Source: Urophycis tenuis (taxonomy: Eukaryota > Chordata > Actinopteri > Gadiformes > Phycidae). From it: 64,000 nt of DNA. Position numbers and translations under genes: made by a program. The stretch lies in assembly GCA_036785325.1 (NCBI GenBank), contig JAXIVH010000017.1:684735-748734 (forward strand), given 5' to 3'. The notes under the pieces were generated by a model, which did not search any database, was not told the DNA's origin, and was given only the letters and a program-made list of their open reading frames with translations. Shown here piece by piece: positions 1-13,324 of this stretch; the stretch's first letter is position 1, and each line of letters starts with the position of its first letter.

Positions 1-14
1 TGGCCCCGTTCGCC
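1..14 (-). CDS. Collagen exon 13, cut by the window edge
   Basis: The acceptor tgcgttccag|GGC is followed by GGC GAA CGG GGC CA, i.e. GERG and part of the next codon, in the phase left by exon 12. The gene continues beyond position 1, where the main triple helix and C-propeptide would be expected. Confidence 0.75.
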
Positions 15-742
15 CTGGAACGCAGAGCACAGACACAACCGAGGACACTGCAGGGGATGCTCATTCACAAGCTCAGGGGAAAGTGCAATGGAATATTTGT
101 AGAAGAACAACCAAGACTGGGTGAGCCAAAACGTACACTGCTAGTGGGGGCTGGAAATGCTTTCCTCGTATACAGGTGATAGTTGCAGCCCGTTTAATAA
201 TACCTCTCAAGGTCTGTCATGAAGGCTGCTTGTAGTGGTGTAATCTACCTTAAGGCATACTTAAATCTTTTAAAAAAAATGTTCTTGCTCTTCTTATTCT
301 GTAGGTGTTGTACAAGTAGTTGGCAAATAATATGCGCTAAATGAGGCAATTAGATGTATTCAATACCCAGGGAGGGAACAACATCATTAAGCTGATGTAT
401 GGTCCAGACGTAAAACATATTCCAATGTGTTTTTTATCTCTTACAGGGGTCGGGTCCGGCTACCTGTGTGTTCTTGGCAAGACGGCGGCATTACTACATT
501 TAAGAGTGTGAAACACCCGCCAGTACACTGAATACAGTACACCTGGTGAAGCTGCCTTCCAACAGTGTGTCAAAGCTAATTTTGTTAACGTGCATAAAAA
601 AGTGAGCAGATGTGCGCGTACAGGTGGGGAGGGGAACACACAAGCACGTGCTGACATGTGCACAAACCACACGGACACGCCAACGGCGCGTGTGAAAAAC
701 ACCTGCGTTTTGGGAGGAAATGGTGTGTGAGCTGGTACTCAC
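15..742 (-). other. Collagen intron between exons 12 and 13
   Basis: An AT-leaning intron of 728 bp. I see no repeat family, RNA gene or additional exon in it. Confidence 0.6.
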
Positions 743-796
743 CATCTCGCCCATCGTCCCTGGTCGCCCTCGCTCTCCCTGCTCACCGGGAAGACC
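743..796 (-). CDS. Collagen exon 12: 54-bp Gly-X-Y exon
   Basis: A 54-nt exon coding six perfect triplets, GLPGEQGERGRPGTMGEM, with donor GAGATG|GTGAGT and acceptor ctctgaag|GGT. A GA-rich tract (801-861) forms a long CT pyrimidine tract immediately before the acceptor on the coding strand. Confidence 0.92.
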
Positions 797-797
797 C

Positions 798-800
<3 letters not shown>

Positions 801-853
<53 letters not shown>

Positions 854-861
854 GAGAGAGA
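801..861. repeat. (GA)n/(GACA)n microsatellite at a splice acceptor
   Basis: The tract of GA with interspersed GACA units directly abuts exon 12 and supplies the pyrimidine tract on the minus strand. A change in length would change spacing to the branch point. Confidence 0.9.
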
Positions 862-914
862 GAATCAGAGAGAAACCAACCAAGCGACAACTAGTGCTTT
901 AGGACTATGACTAG

Positions 915-1029
<115 letters not shown>

Positions 1030-1176
1030 TCCCTCCTCCCTCTCTTTACAGTGCTTGGTGTGGTGTGCGGAGCCGCATCACCTGTTCTCTGTCCTCAGTG
1101 GTCGGCTATACTCCTACCTGGTTACCGTGGTTACCACTGAGGCGGTATCACCAACATGTTGCTTCACATGTCCTAC

Positions 1177-1230
1177 CTGCCTCCCCATCCTGCCCAGCTC
1201 CCCGGGTGGTCCCTCCGCTCCTTCTCGGCT
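1177..1230 (-). CDS. Collagen exon 11: 54-bp exon restarting the helix
   Basis: A 54-nt exon (18 codons), acceptor gtcaacag|AGC and donor AGGCAG|GTAGGA, encoding SREGAEGPPGELGRMGRQ. The first three residues finish the non-collagenous break, so serine in the first position is not a glycine substitution. From GAE onward the triplets are regular. 54 bp is the classic fibrillar collagen exon length. Confidence 0.87.
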
Positions 1231-1486
1231 CTGTTGACTCACACAGGAAACGGCATCGTCAGCACAACACGGACAGAAAAGGACAGCACGGTCGTTTCTC
1301 TAGAATCTCAGTAGAACGTTTTTAACTTGAAATTTGTAACGTGAATCAAAATCAAAATCAGAATCAGAATAATCAGAATATTCTTGATGTTAATCCCTAA
1401 CAGCTGGGGCTGTGGGACATGCGATGCAGGGTATTCTAGGAAGAAGGCCATGCATCGTGAGGTCAGAGAGGTCAGAGGTTACTCAC

Positions 1487-1525
1487 GGGCCATCCGGATC
1501 TCAGGAGGTGGTAGAAGTTGCTTTG
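1487..1525 (-). CDS. Collagen exon 10: non-collagenous break continued
   Basis: A 39-nt phase-0 exon, acceptor cccacag|CAA and donor GGCCC|GTGAGT, encoding QSNFYHLLRSGWP. It contains no glycine triplets and bridges the AAFQ end of the previous exon to the SREGAEG start of the next. Aromatic and leucine residues suggest a small folded or trimer-aligning segment. That role is an inference. Confidence 0.8.
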
Positions 1526-3067
1526 CTGTGGGGAGGAACAGCGTTCGTTAAAATTAAATGAACACAAGGACAGGCGTGCAGATGGTGTCCCACAGCGAGG
1601 CTGTTAAGAACTAAATGACAACATCATTCCTATGCGCTTTACAAAGGGAACGCTATCCCCGATTTCACACATAGAGAGAGAGAGAGTGTCCCACTTCAAA
1701 AGACCTGTCGCGGTCGCTCCACACTGGCCTCAGATCAAGTGATCAAAGAGTCCCCCCCAACCCCCAGCCCCCCCCCACCCCACACACACACACACAATCA
1801 CCGACACGGCCCCACTCCCTCTCATTCATCTCGCATCTTTATTCAATAGCCGTGTTTCTCGCGTCGCCGTGGATGTCATAAACAACAGGATACAGCTGTG
1901 GCTGGAGGAGAGAGTGTGTGCACGTGACGACCATGTGGACCATGGCTGCTGAGGCCAAGCATGCCGGGTATTGCTGTGTGTGTGTGTGTGTGTGTGTGTG
2001 AGAGGGGGAACCCCGATCACAGGTAGGATTTACGTGCAGTGGGATGATGCCTGACAGAGGCGACGGATGACGAGTGATGTCACGAGAGAGGGATAGATGG
2101 AGGTACGACTCGCATCAAAAGGTTGGACAGACAGATAGAATGCAATGGATGTGTGCGAGTGAGTGAGTGAGTGAGTGAGTGAGTGAGTGAGTGAGTGAGT
2201 GAGTGAGTGAGTGAGTGAGTGAGTGAGTGAGTGAGTGAGTGAGTGAGTGAGTGAGTGAGTGAGTGAGTGAGTGAGTGAGTGAGTGAGTGAGTGAGTGAGT
2301 GAGTGAGTGAGTGAGTGTGTGTGTGTGTGTGTGTGTGGGCCTGGACCGAGTAACCCTAAAGTTCAGCACTGGGCTCTGGGAGTCCTGCCGGCTTTCGTTC
2401 AGCTTTTAAATGAAACACTTTCAGTAAATCCCATCCCACAAAACCACACTAGCAAATGACATAATCAATCATTCGATCGTGATCAATGTGGGTAGGCTTG
2501 AAGATTGATTCCCGATAAGTACACACAGAACACAAAATGGGAAAATATGAAAGGGAAAGGTCGATGAAAGGTCATCTTGGTTGATACACAGGTCAGCATG
2601 CGCCATTTGATTAATATTTGTAAAGTGCAGTAATATCATGTGTAAGCGCGTATATGATATTACATATCAATCATCACGGCCGCATATGAACATGTAACCA
2701 GCGGTATTAACAGTGTGCTGAAAGAGTAGTGAAGGACTGCTCTGTCATGGGGATGCAAGATTAAAGATTCAATCCCAGATTAGATGGTTTAATGTCAGAG
2801 CCAGAGTGGAACTTGATTCAACCTGTGCTTTAAAACACAAAGTGTGTGTGTGTGTGTGTGTGTGTGTATGCGTGCGTGCATGTGTGTGCTTATGCGCCTG
2901 TGTGTGTATGTGCACGTGTCTATTTGTGCCTTTCTATGTACCCGTCTATGTACCTGACTGTGTGCGTAGGTTTGTGCCTGAGAGCCTCTCTGTGTACCAG
3001 TCTGTGTGTGGGTTTATGTGTGAGTGCGCGTGTCTATGTGTATGTACCTGCCACTGTGTGTGTGTGC

Positions 3068-3098
<31 letters not shown>

Positions 3099-3222
3099 CG
3101 CGTGTTTGCACGTGTGCATGGTTGTGAGCGGGCTCAAAGCACTACTTTCTACATCCTATGCGTTCTGATGTATATCATGGTATTGGGGACGCGGTGGTAA
3201 GCGATGGTGGGTGGAGGTTTAC
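1526..3222 (-). other. Collagen intron between exons 9 and 10
   Basis: 1.7-kb intron dominated by simple repeats: short CA (1781-1797), GT (1974-2000), the large GAGT tract, and GT/GC-rich alternating purine-pyrimidine sequence at 2842-3115 with Z-DNA-forming potential (a CG run near 3091-3102). No further exon seen. Confidence 0.6.
2157..2337. repeat. (GAGT)n tetranucleotide repeat ending in (GT)n
   Basis: About 40 uninterrupted GAGT units followed by about ten GT units. On the minus strand it gives the open Ser-Leu-Thr-His reading that can look like a protein. Confidence 0.97.
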
Positions 3223-3342
3223 CTGAAATGCAGCCCACTCCTCTGCAGTGTTCTTCCACAGGTAGAGGGAGGGCAGCCCTGGTGGTCCTGGAGGGCCCTG
3301 GTCCCCTCGTCTCCCTGTTTGACCCCCGGGGCCCAACCTCCC
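3223..3342 (-). CDS. Collagen exon 9: end of short helix and non-collagenous break
   Basis: A 120-nt phase-0 exon, acceptor ttcaccag|GGG, donor TTTCAG|GTAAAC. It encodes GRLGPGGQTGRRGDQGPPGP then PGLPSLYLWKNTAEEWAAFQ. The triplet repeat stops after GLP and gives way to an aromatic segment, similar in position to the NC2 region between minor and major helices in type V/XI chains. A second R-G-D tripeptide falls in the helix part. The break sequence is the most distinctive identifier of this chain. Confidence 0.88.
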
Positions 3343-3999
3343 CTGGTGAAGACAGAACCCACACATCCTCCCATGAAAACTACTACCAAATGTATCATGG
3401 CGTTAGCTCTCCTGTACAGACAGACAGACATACTTTATTGATCCCTGAGGGAAATTGTCTAACTTAATTGTCTAAATTGTCTAACTGTATGTACTGTATG
3501 TACTGTAACTGTAACTCTGGAATCAGACCCTACAGTTAAACTGATTCACATCTTCATGACTATTGTCACATTTTCATGTTTTACCTTAAAGCTCTTTTAC
3601 TAATTAACTGCTATATTGTTTGTTTTGCATATTTGCAATTTATATCTGCTCCTTTCCTGCTTTGTACTGCACCGGCTACACAATAATTTCCCTCTGGATG
3701 AATACATTAATGTCTTATCTTACCTTATCCATAATGCTATACCAGCACCTTTTCATGTCACTTTCAAAGCATTATAGGGTGATTCAGTGCTGAGCAGTGC
3801 TATGAATATCGTCTCATGTGGATGTTAAGTCGTGTGGATAACATATGGGTAACAAACAACCAAAGGCTTTCGCTTTTGGTTGGAAGCTGGAAATAAAGTC
3901 CCCTGATCCAGGGCTAGGAAGACCCTAACGTACATCTGAAGACCCTGGGGTCATAAACACAGGGAAACCCTTCAGAAATAGTAAAACCACTTGGCTTAC
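3343..3999 (-). other. Collagen intron between exons 8 and 9, with two LINE 3' tails
   Basis: 657-bp intron. At 3413-3470 an antisense tail reads tactttattgatccctgagg, typical of fish non-LTR elements. At 3590-3735 a sense tail runs through a TTTGCA-rich 3' UTR to aatttccctctggatg and a TCTTA-type terminal repeat. The two are oppositely oriented. Confidence 0.55.
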
Positions 4000-4044
4000 C
4001 TTGCCACCTTTAAAACCGGGCAGGCCGGGGTCACCGGGGTCACC
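4000..4044 (-). CDS. Collagen exon 8: 45-bp Gly-X-Y exon
   Basis: The 45-nt exon encodes five uninterrupted triplets, GDPGDPGLPGFKGGK. The acceptor is cgacag|GGT and the donor AAG|GTAAGC, phase 0. A 45-bp length is one of the standard exon sizes of fibrillar collagens. It continues GPE from the linker exon without breaking the repeat register. A LINE fragment lies about 150 bp upstream. Confidence 0.85.
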
Positions 4045-4149
4045 CTGTCGAAACATTGACCCCACAACGGTGACTCAATCTGTCCCCATAATACATACAT
4101 ACATAAGACATACAACAGCCATGGAGTCAACATAATGTTCACGTTTCGA

Positions 4150-4560
4150 ACATACCTGCCAGGTAGGTCAACTGACAGACAGCCAGACGGATATAAACAC
4201 TTTAATGATCCCTGGGGGAAATTGCTTTTGTTACAGATACGCCAGTTGAATGGTGAAATGGTAAAGGGAAAAGAAGAACAGTAAATAAGTATATAACAGT
4301 GAAATATACATATAAAAATATGTAAAAATACATAAATATACATACATCTAAGTAGCATACAAGTCAGTGAATGTCCAAGTAATAAAGTGACCACTAAAGT
4401 GATAAGGGGCCACTTAAAGAGAGGGGGTGGCTGACGCCCTGAGGGAGGTGTTTAGTTAGGTGTATAGTTTGATGACCACAGGCAGGAATGATTTCCTGTG
4501 TCGTGTGTCAGTACAAATTTGCAGTGGTTCACCTCGGTCACCGAGATATATAAACTGTCT
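4150..4560 (-). mobile_element. Truncated LINE fragment (antisense to + strand)
   Basis: Begins with a CAGA-rich terminus, then cactttaatgatccctggg, then an A/T-rich portion, and a conserved fish-LINE phrase around gatgaccacaggcaggaatg at 4470-4489. No intact reverse transcriptase remains. Confidence 0.55.
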
Positions 4561-4679
4561 TGTTGTATATTTTGTATTACGTCCTTGCAACAACAATGCG
4601 TAACCTACTTGGCACCAAATCACATTCTGATTCTGAACTAATGACCAACATTTATAAATAAAAACCAATGACACACAAT

Positions 4680-5335
4680 GTGGTCAAAGTGTAACAATTC
4701 CTTCTTATGTGTTTTTTTTATTTTTATTTTTTACATTTCCTGCAAATGCTATGCAATGCTATGCAATGCTATGCAAATGCTATGCCTGCAAACTACCCTC
4801 TCAGCCTCACTATGCCGAACTGAAGCAACTGAAGCAACTCAGGAACACGTTCAGCCACATGCTCACTCAGCCAAGTGCCTCAAAGTGCTTGGGCGCTCCT
4901 TCATCCCACCAACCATCAGGCTCAGGAAGCTCCAACACCACCAGACAAATGGAATGGACTGAACTTCACATTCACATACACCACACCACACACCTTGGAC
5001 TGTGTCCTAGCCGTTGTTATTCCAGGTCTATTCATATGTTGTACCTGGAATACCTGTATAAATTTGCACATCTTGCACCTTGCACTTTCCGCATATTTGC
5101 ACTATCTATCTACTTTGCATTTTGCACCATAAACAGCTATCAAGGACACTAGTATGCATACAGGTTCTCACTCGTCACCGACCTGACTTAAGAGCTCGTA
5201 TTTAATCTAATTTATTGTTTATTGTGTATTGACTTTAGCCAGGCTCTTACTGCACATCTATCCCCTGTACTGCTGGTCACTGTGAATTTCTCCTAAGGGG
5301 GATTAATAAAGGAATATCTTATCTTATCTTTTCTT
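4680..5335 (+). mobile_element. 3' end of a non-LTR retrotransposon (LINE)
   Basis: Starts with a short ATGCAATGCT repeat, then a decayed end of a pol-like ORF (FIPPTIRLRKLQ, resembling the FFPTAIRLLN-type end of fish LINEs). A 3' UTR with repeated TTGCAC/TTTGCA motifs follows, then gggggattaataaaggaat and a (TCTTA)n terminal repeat ending near 5335. It is 5'-truncated and lies inside the collagen intron between exons 7 and 8. Confidence 0.7.
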
Positions 5336-6962
5336 ATGGGCCTTGGTCACCTATAGGGGCCAGCTTGGTTCTAAGTGGTCACGTTAGAACCGAGATAGAA
5401 CCAAGATGGCCGCTAAGCCATAAGGCCAATGCTAATGAGGTTCCAACTTCCACAGGCTGTAGCTAGCAGCTTTAACCTGACACTCTAAAGGAGTGACCCT
5501 CATAAACCTTGACTTTTGCAGACTTTTTGCCTAATCCCTGCCCGCCCCTGAAACAAGCTAGGCGTGTATTTAAAAAAAGAAGCCCTTTCTTTCAACACGT
5601 CAGATGCCAGTTCGGTTTTACAAGCATTCTTACAAGGCTTTGGGTATTAGGGAGATAGGACCTCGGTGTTTAACCTGCTTGGCAGAACCGCACACACAGT
5701 GCTTCTGTTCAGTCTGCCGGCCTCGTAAATACCAGCCAGTTAGGAGAGCGAAACCTCTGGAGGAACCTTGACAGTGTGTTGATCTACAGTACACGGCCTG
5801 TCTGCTACACTCTGATGGCGGTAACCTGGGGAAATACGCATAGTCTTTTAAAAAATGGATCATCTTTGTTCCATAGCTGACTCAACTCACCGGCGATAAC
5901 TCAAAGCTATATTTTCCTAATGGTAATAAATTTGGATTCCTTAAAAGCCAGAGAAAATCAGCGCCTTTCAAAGCTGTGACCTAACCTTAACACTACACCA
6001 CACCAGATCCAACCACCCCCCCCCACCCCCCGACCAAACACCTCTCTGACCAGCTGACATTCACAACGTGGACCCAATGGTCCGGCACACAAGGATGGGA
6101 AGAAACAAGAAACCACCAACGGCCTCCGCTTCCTCTATCCCTGCTCAGGATCCCCTCCACTGTAGTTCTGCACGGACGGGTTTCATCGCACCAATAACGT
6201 GCGGCCATCCTGATGCTTTAATGCGCCGGGCAGACGCCGCCAAGCCGGCCCAGATGTGCAATCTGGGTTGAGTTGTGAGTTGTCTGATCCGCACCGACCC
6301 CACCGCCTCCCCCCCACCAAGATGGACCTCCACCTCCCCAACCCGGTGAACGCCCGTCTGGTGAGTCGGTGGATGGTGTAGCAGAATAGTACCGGTAGGG
6401 CCGCTTTGGAAGGCGTCCTATAAAGCGCAACCCGGTGAGTGATGTTATGACAGACAGCTCCGACACTCACTGAGGAACTTCAAAGGACGCGCGGGGCCAA
6501 CATGTGTCCACCTTGATCGCTCTCAGGCTGCGGTCGATGGAGGAACGGCCCTAGTAGATTGTTTAGAGTAAGAGCACATGGTCTTCCGCGGAAACCTGGC
6601 ATACCTGTTGCTTAACCCTTACACCTTACAGGTCCATTGCATTGGGTCAACATACGATTGGTGCCCGAGTGAAAAAGGGCTTTACGGTTGGACGGAGCGA
6701 TGGAGTCCGAATCTTACAACTGTGATATATAAGTTGCAGATGTGTGTGTCGCACAACGTTCGACGCTTCATGGGAGAAAAAAAAGTATTAAAAACTTGAA
6801 TCATAAGTTTGCTTGCATACTTGGACCATACTATGGACCATATGCGATTCTCAGTCATGATAGAGGGCGCTCTGAATTGAGTTGAAGTCATAACATTGGA
6901 ACAATGATAAAAAAAAAAATAAAAAGCCAAAACACCAAAAGAAGGGGAATGGCGCTACTCAC
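5336..6962 (-). other. Rest of collagen intron between exons 7 and 8
   Basis: Unique-looking intronic sequence with no exon or repeat family that I could recognise, apart from short poly-C tracts near 6016-6030 and 6308-6318. Confidence 0.5.
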
Positions 6963-7583
6963 TTCTGGCCCTGGAGGCCCCATGCGTCCAGGGGGTCCCC
7001 TCTGAAGCCGATACCAGCTGCCGTCAGAGCCCAGGGCCATGTCCCCGTCCCTGGACACGATGCTGATGAAGCCCCGGTGCTTCTCGTCGATGGCGTTCTC
7101 CAGGCTGACGGTCCTCTCCTCGGGGACCCTCTTGACCGAGGGGGACCCCGCGGTGACGGGCGAGGAGGAGCCCCCCTCCCTCACGTCGTTGTCTTCAGGG
7201 TGAGGGGTCTTGCCGTCGGGGGTCGCGGCCGGGGGCGCTTTGGCGCCGACCGTCGCATCCAGGTCTATGATGACGTCCCCCTTGGGCGTGCCGGGCACGG
7301 CGGCTTCCCCCCTGGCCCCCGGGTCGGTCTTCTGGGTGGTGATGTTCTCCTCCGGGCCTTTGGAAGGCTCTCCGGCCTTGCCCTGGCGGGGCCCCTTGGC
7401 GCCCGGCCGGGGAGGCTTCCGCTGGGGGTCGAGTCGACCGCCGACCCCCTGGAAGACGGGGTCAAACAGGTCCGTGTCCTCCTCCACCACGAAGACGTCC
7501 CCGCGGCCCGCGGAACCTACCCGGCGGGTTCCGGAAGGCACGGTCCCGTCCCCCCGGGTGCTGCCCCGGCGCAGGAACACGTT
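6963..7583 (-). CDS. Collagen exon 7: large charged linker and first Gly-X-Y triplets
   Basis: A 621-nt phase-0 exon (207 codons), acceptor ccgctag|AAC, donor CCAGAA|GTGAGT. It begins NVFLRRGSTRGDG, passes VFVVEEDTDLFDPVFQG, a Lys/Pro/Gly-rich part (KPPRPGAKGPRQGKAG), GDVIIDLDATVGAK and a Ser/Pro/Glu stretch. It then reaches SLENAIDEKHRGFISIVSRD, GSDGSWYRLQRG and the first triplets PPGRMGPPGPE. An R-G-D tripeptide occurs near the start and could bind integrin, which is only a possibility. The exon is clearly GC-richer than its AT-rich flanks. The opposite strand is open for 278 codons, a side effect of that composition. Confidence 0.85.
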
Positions 7584-8772
7584 CTAGCGGAGAACCCAAA
7601 ACAGCGACGTCAACATGTGTTTCTTTTTGGCGTTTTTTTTTTTTTTTTTGTCTCAGTAACTTTCTGTGGTTTGGCAATTTGTTTGTCTGGTGTCGTGGTG
7701 GTGTTGATATGTGAGATCATCACAGTGTCACACAAAGTTGAGGGCCATAAACATGGCTGGACTGTGTGTCTGCACGGGAAAAACATATTACATGCAATTG
7801 AATGCGAACATATGTTTTTGACTTTTGTCTTTGAGCACAAAATTGCTAAAGTATTTTTTTTGGGGGGAAAAGCTGAGTGCAAACATATAAAAGCATCCCC
7901 TAGGAAGCCCTGACATCAAACGTATGTAGAACATTGGGGCTATAGGGAGTCTGTCTGCCTTAGTAAAACAATAGGCTTTCTATGCCCATTGAATTATCTT
8001 CTAAATAAATCTTCTAATCCCAAACTCCCAAGAGATGGGGTTATACTGCAGGAATTCTCATATATAATAGACACTTGTTACTTATTATATTAGCATATTC
8101 ACAGAAGACAATATCTATGAATACCATCTTTGAAAAATGTCTAACAACAAAACAACGGAGCAAAGACACAGTGAAAGTTTCAACAGTATTCAACAAGTAT
8201 TATGCACTCTTCTGTTTTCAATTGTATTGTGCTGTGCGCACATCTCTTGTACATGTATGTACATGTGTTTTACTGATTGTTATACTCTGTTATACTCGCC
8301 TGCCTATTGCAACCATCCCTGTGGATGGATACGGATCATCATACCCATGTATGGGTTTAAAATGTATGTATGTGCTTTGAGGCTGCACAGCATATACTGG
8401 GCATACATTATTTAGGGAGGATTCACATAAGCCTAACAATCCTTATCGTTCTCTTCCAGCCCTTCCAGCAACTCTATCCCTGAACCGATGTGTCTTGGAT
8501 TACAGTGTAGTATTGAAATCTACTGTATGTCTTCCCCAGACTGCACAGTGTAGAGCACGCACAAGGCAGCGCATGCCTGCACGCGCACACACACACACAC
8601 ACACGCACACCCCATTTACCATTCTGTGTTTGAAACAAACCATTAATGTCAGCCTTGTAAGGTGACAGAGATGGCGGCGTTTACGAATGAAAAACACATT
8701 TAGAGCTGAACCAGAAACAGATGCGAACATACATCAGTGCATGCATTGCACGTGCCTGAGGACGGACGCGCA

Positions 8773-8905
<133 letters not shown>

Positions 8906-10444
8906 AACACTCCGCTGACCCAGGCTGAGCAGGGAGCCCGTGGATAAGCGGCACATTAAGTGTGGCCAGGCTGGGGATAGCCGTCTCGACGCAGTAAATC
9001 CTGCTTGATGACCCGGCTGGGTTGCGACACAAGGGCTGTAAAAGGGAGATCCAGGAGGCCGTGTGGAGAGGCAGCCGGATGTTACAGAACAGATGCCACA
9101 GACCACCGCAGGCACACGGAGGGGATGGGGTGGCTGGGATGGGAGCGTCTTGGACCAGGAGACGAGCCCCTGAATGGCAATGTGTAGAGCTGCTGAGTAC
9201 GCGCTGGAGTTATAAACCCGGTTTTATTCCCCTGCTCTAACTGACCTGTCTGGATGTTAATGACACAATAAAACTGTACGTTGCTTTGGATCTAAAAAAA
9301 ACCAACAACTGCTAAAGGACTATTTTGGAATCGCACAATTCAGGTTCTCTCCTCACTCAGATCTGATCTTTGCCCTGATGGTTTACGTGATGGTCTCATC
9401 AGGTCAGGGGTCAGATCTGTGACAAGAGATCTACGTGTGAGATCAAGGACCACTTGTGAAAGTGAAAGAGACACCAATTAAGATTACGCTGTTCACACTG
9501 TTCAGAAAGGTTCAGAAAGGTTTGTCATGTGTAACTGAAAAAAGTAAGTAAAAGTTCAATGTAAAAGTGCTCTCCACTATACACTGCAGTGTATGAGTGA
9601 AAAAAACTGAACCGCTTTTACTTTGACGACCTGGAACCTACCACCAATTAGTTTGACGTCACCAAAGGTGAAAGTCTCAGAATTTGACGTTAAACATATT
9701 TTTAATAACACATCATCATTACATTGGACCCAGCTCACATTTCAGAGCCATTGAAGACCGCAATGGACTTCAAATATTCAAGTCCCGGGGTTTGAAAACA
9801 AAGCCCCTTTATCTGTCCATCAGCACATAGCGTCGGCAGACTGCAAGGGACTTGCTGATTCAGTGACACTGGATCAGGCCTGGCCGGCGTATCACCACTC
9901 TAAAGCCTGTCTGTTGGACAGCGCTTCAGACGGCGCAGAGCTGCGGCACTTTCCCTCTCCGGTTCCAGCCGGCATGGAACCCAAAGTTTGGGAAGGTTTT
10001 GGTGTTTTTGGACGCGGGCAGAAAGACACTGCGACACGGCCGACGCAGCTGTAACTCCATTGATGTTCGATTTGTTTTTTTTGATACGTCGAGAGATGTG
10101 AAGGCTTTTGCGTCTGTATTTAATAGAGATTGTCATACAGTTGTATGCATGTTGTATGCGTTATAGTAGAGGGCAGTTTGGCGGTCTAAGCCACACAGGG
10201 GATAGGAATCTCCGATAGATTGATTTAGTAGACTGACAAGTATGTCACACACACATGTGCTTATTTACACGAAGCATCTAACCAACCGTCTTAAACACAC
10301 ACACACACCGGCACGTGTTTATAACAGGCTACGTTAACCTATGCCTGCACACCTCAAAATGAACTCACCCCTCACACACCAGGGTTCTCAGTGCACACAA
10401 GAGGTTTTCAACACACACGTACACGCATACAACCGCCCACCCCA

Positions 10445-10501
<57 letters not shown>
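10445..10501. repeat. (C)n(CA)n compound microsatellite
   Basis: A poly-C run followed by about 20 CA units. Confidence 0.95.
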
Positions 10502-10504
<3 letters not shown>

Positions 10505-12576
10505 GTCTAAATCTAGACCAGACACAGGTATGCAGCTGATGTGAGGCCGGTTGTGTCTTGTAGGCACCGCTGCGAAGAATGACCAGGAAGATGAACCCCC
10601 GCAACCAGATCAAAGGCATGCTTCCAGGGAAATATCTTCAGAGAAGGAAATACATACTGAGAATAACTGCAATTTGCAAGTGTTGAAACATGCAGAACCT
10701 GAGGTGTTTTGGTAAAACAATACACAGAGCCATGGAACAGGTGATAAAGGAGTTGGAGGGGAGTTGATTAAGGCAGTGTGTTTGGACGCGTGGGTAAACA
10801 CTGGCCTGTGCGTGGTAGTGAGGGTTGCGTGTTGACATCCGACATGTGCGGAACAATAACACGAAAAAAGAAGCAGCTTAATGAACAAAATGGAGAAATA
10901 ATATTTAGAGTACAAAATAAGTGAAAACAGAACGAGGAGTGGAAAACCTGTTGTGGATAATGCAAACAACAGCTTGCAGGTTATGCATGAAATGTCACGC
11001 ATATTTCAGCAAGTAATACATACAACACACATGTTGTTAGTTGTTAACATGCCATTATGTCCTTATTTTCCAGGATGTGTGGTGCATGTCAGTTGTCTAA
11101 AACTACAAGTATGTGTCTGCTAATTTAAGGTATAGTCAGTGTTTTTCTGACACTTTACATACCTAAGACCCTAAGAGGTCACTCTTTCACACCAATTATG
11201 ACAACAATCATTACATTTAGCTCAGTTGCAACACCAACTTCTACACCATTGAGAACAAAGACCTTCTAAGACAGGATTTTGGAAAAATGCTTTGAGAAAC
11301 CAAAAAAAAAACCAACAAAACACCTAGCATCCTTAAACTCATCTATAACAACAGGATATCACGTTCCAGCATGTGCATACAAAGCCCTCCAACTATTGGC
11401 GGTGTAACTCAGGTCAGTACCTTTCTCTTCAGTATCCGCTGCCCATACACACCCAGTCCATGTATATCCAATAAGAGCCATCCCAGAGCCAGGTACAATC
11501 CAGCCTGACACTGCATGATGGCAGATCCACACACACACACATACACACAGGATCTGTCTGGGTTCAGGTACACACACACTTTCTTTGTACTGACAGGCAG
11601 ACCACAGAAGGGTAGGTCGATCCATGTAGACACACCCACATCGACTTACCTGGGTTTTGGTTGTTTTTTTTGTTCTGAACCTAGAAGACGCTGTAATGCC
11701 CTTGCAACAAAGACATCCATCTTCCTGATGTTTAAAGGAGTGCACAGATGACATTAGCTTTCAGGGCAGGTGAGAGAGCACAACCCACACAGAGACTACA
11801 AAGAAAGACAGATGGATAGATAGATGCAGTAGATAAACTGATACATTAGAGACAAACATACAGACAGACAGACAGACAAACAGACACAGAGTAGAGAGTC
11901 AGAAAAAAAGAAAGAGACAGATAGAGAGATAGATATACATCTGCAAGGAAATTACAGTGTTCCAGTTGCACACTAATACACATGACAGAGAAGAGAAACA
12001 AGGTTGGGGTTTTTTTTGCACAAAAAAAAAGGTGAAAGGACAAGTTGAGATTGGCAGGAATACTTACAGATAAAAGTGCAAATAGAACAATAGCATATCT
12101 GTAAAGTGAGAGTCTTTACACAATCCTGTGACTGGCAGGTTTCGACAGATGTCTGAATCATACTTTTGTGGACTTGGAAATGGATGGAGCGCACTGAAAC
12201 GCATAAACTACAGCCGCTACCGAGACTTGGAACGCCATTCCAATGTCCAAATATTTATACCAATGTGTGTTAAACAGTAAAAACAGCAGAGAGCGAGACA
12301 CACGCCTGACTCTGCACAATCAGGGGAGGACAAAACAAAAAGAGCCCTAACCTGCTGTGTCTAATCAAACTAGATTGAGAGTGACAACAAGCGTCGGATT
12401 GACGCTAAACATTGGCACGACGCGGCGACCGCAGTAATGAAACAGAGCAAATCTGGAGGGATCAGTGTGTTGTGTTTGAAGACGTCTCCCCACCGTTTAG
12501 GAGCCTGGCAGCAGAGAGACAGGGAGCAGAGCGTGGATGAGAGGGAATCCTGATTAGATACATGACAGACAGACAG

Positions 12577-12933
<357 letters not shown>

Positions 12934-13324
12934 AGAGAGGAGCGTGAGAGATTACCAAAAATACAAAGAAAAAAAGACAGGGCGAGAGATGATTCCTTCT
13001 CAGCCCCCCAAAACCACAACCCCCGCCCCCGCCAAAAAAAAAACAAAAAAAAAACATGGAGGAGGCTTAGTGTGGGGAGGATGGATGAGCCACACAGAGA
13101 CCACATGGATCACACGCTGGGGGCGGACTGGAGCCTCCCGGCGCAGCGGGGCTCCGCGCGGAACAACCGCAGCGCCGAGAGAACGCGGAGGACCCGCTCG
13201 CCACCACAACATACCTGAGGGTTGGCCTGATTTATCTGGCAACCGCAAGGGGGACAAGACAGGGCACAGGGGTGGTGGGGCAGAGGGGGGCCTCATCTGG
13301 TGCCCTCCTCTCAATCAAAACGTG

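Noticed and set aside
1228..1230. Glycine-to-serine break at the first codon of collagen exon 11
   Set aside because: The preceding exon is non-collagenous (SGWP), so the serine belongs to the natural break and not to a damaged triplet.
7077..7913. Plus-strand open frame of 278 codons
   Set aside because: It is antisense to the GC-rich collagen linker exon, has no domain, and runs into intronic poly-T. The minus-strand reading has splice sites and collagen triplets.
10550..10690. Possible plus-strand exon (cttgtag followed by an open stretch)
   Set aside because: A single acceptor-like motif on the strand opposite both genes, with no homologous product and no donor context.
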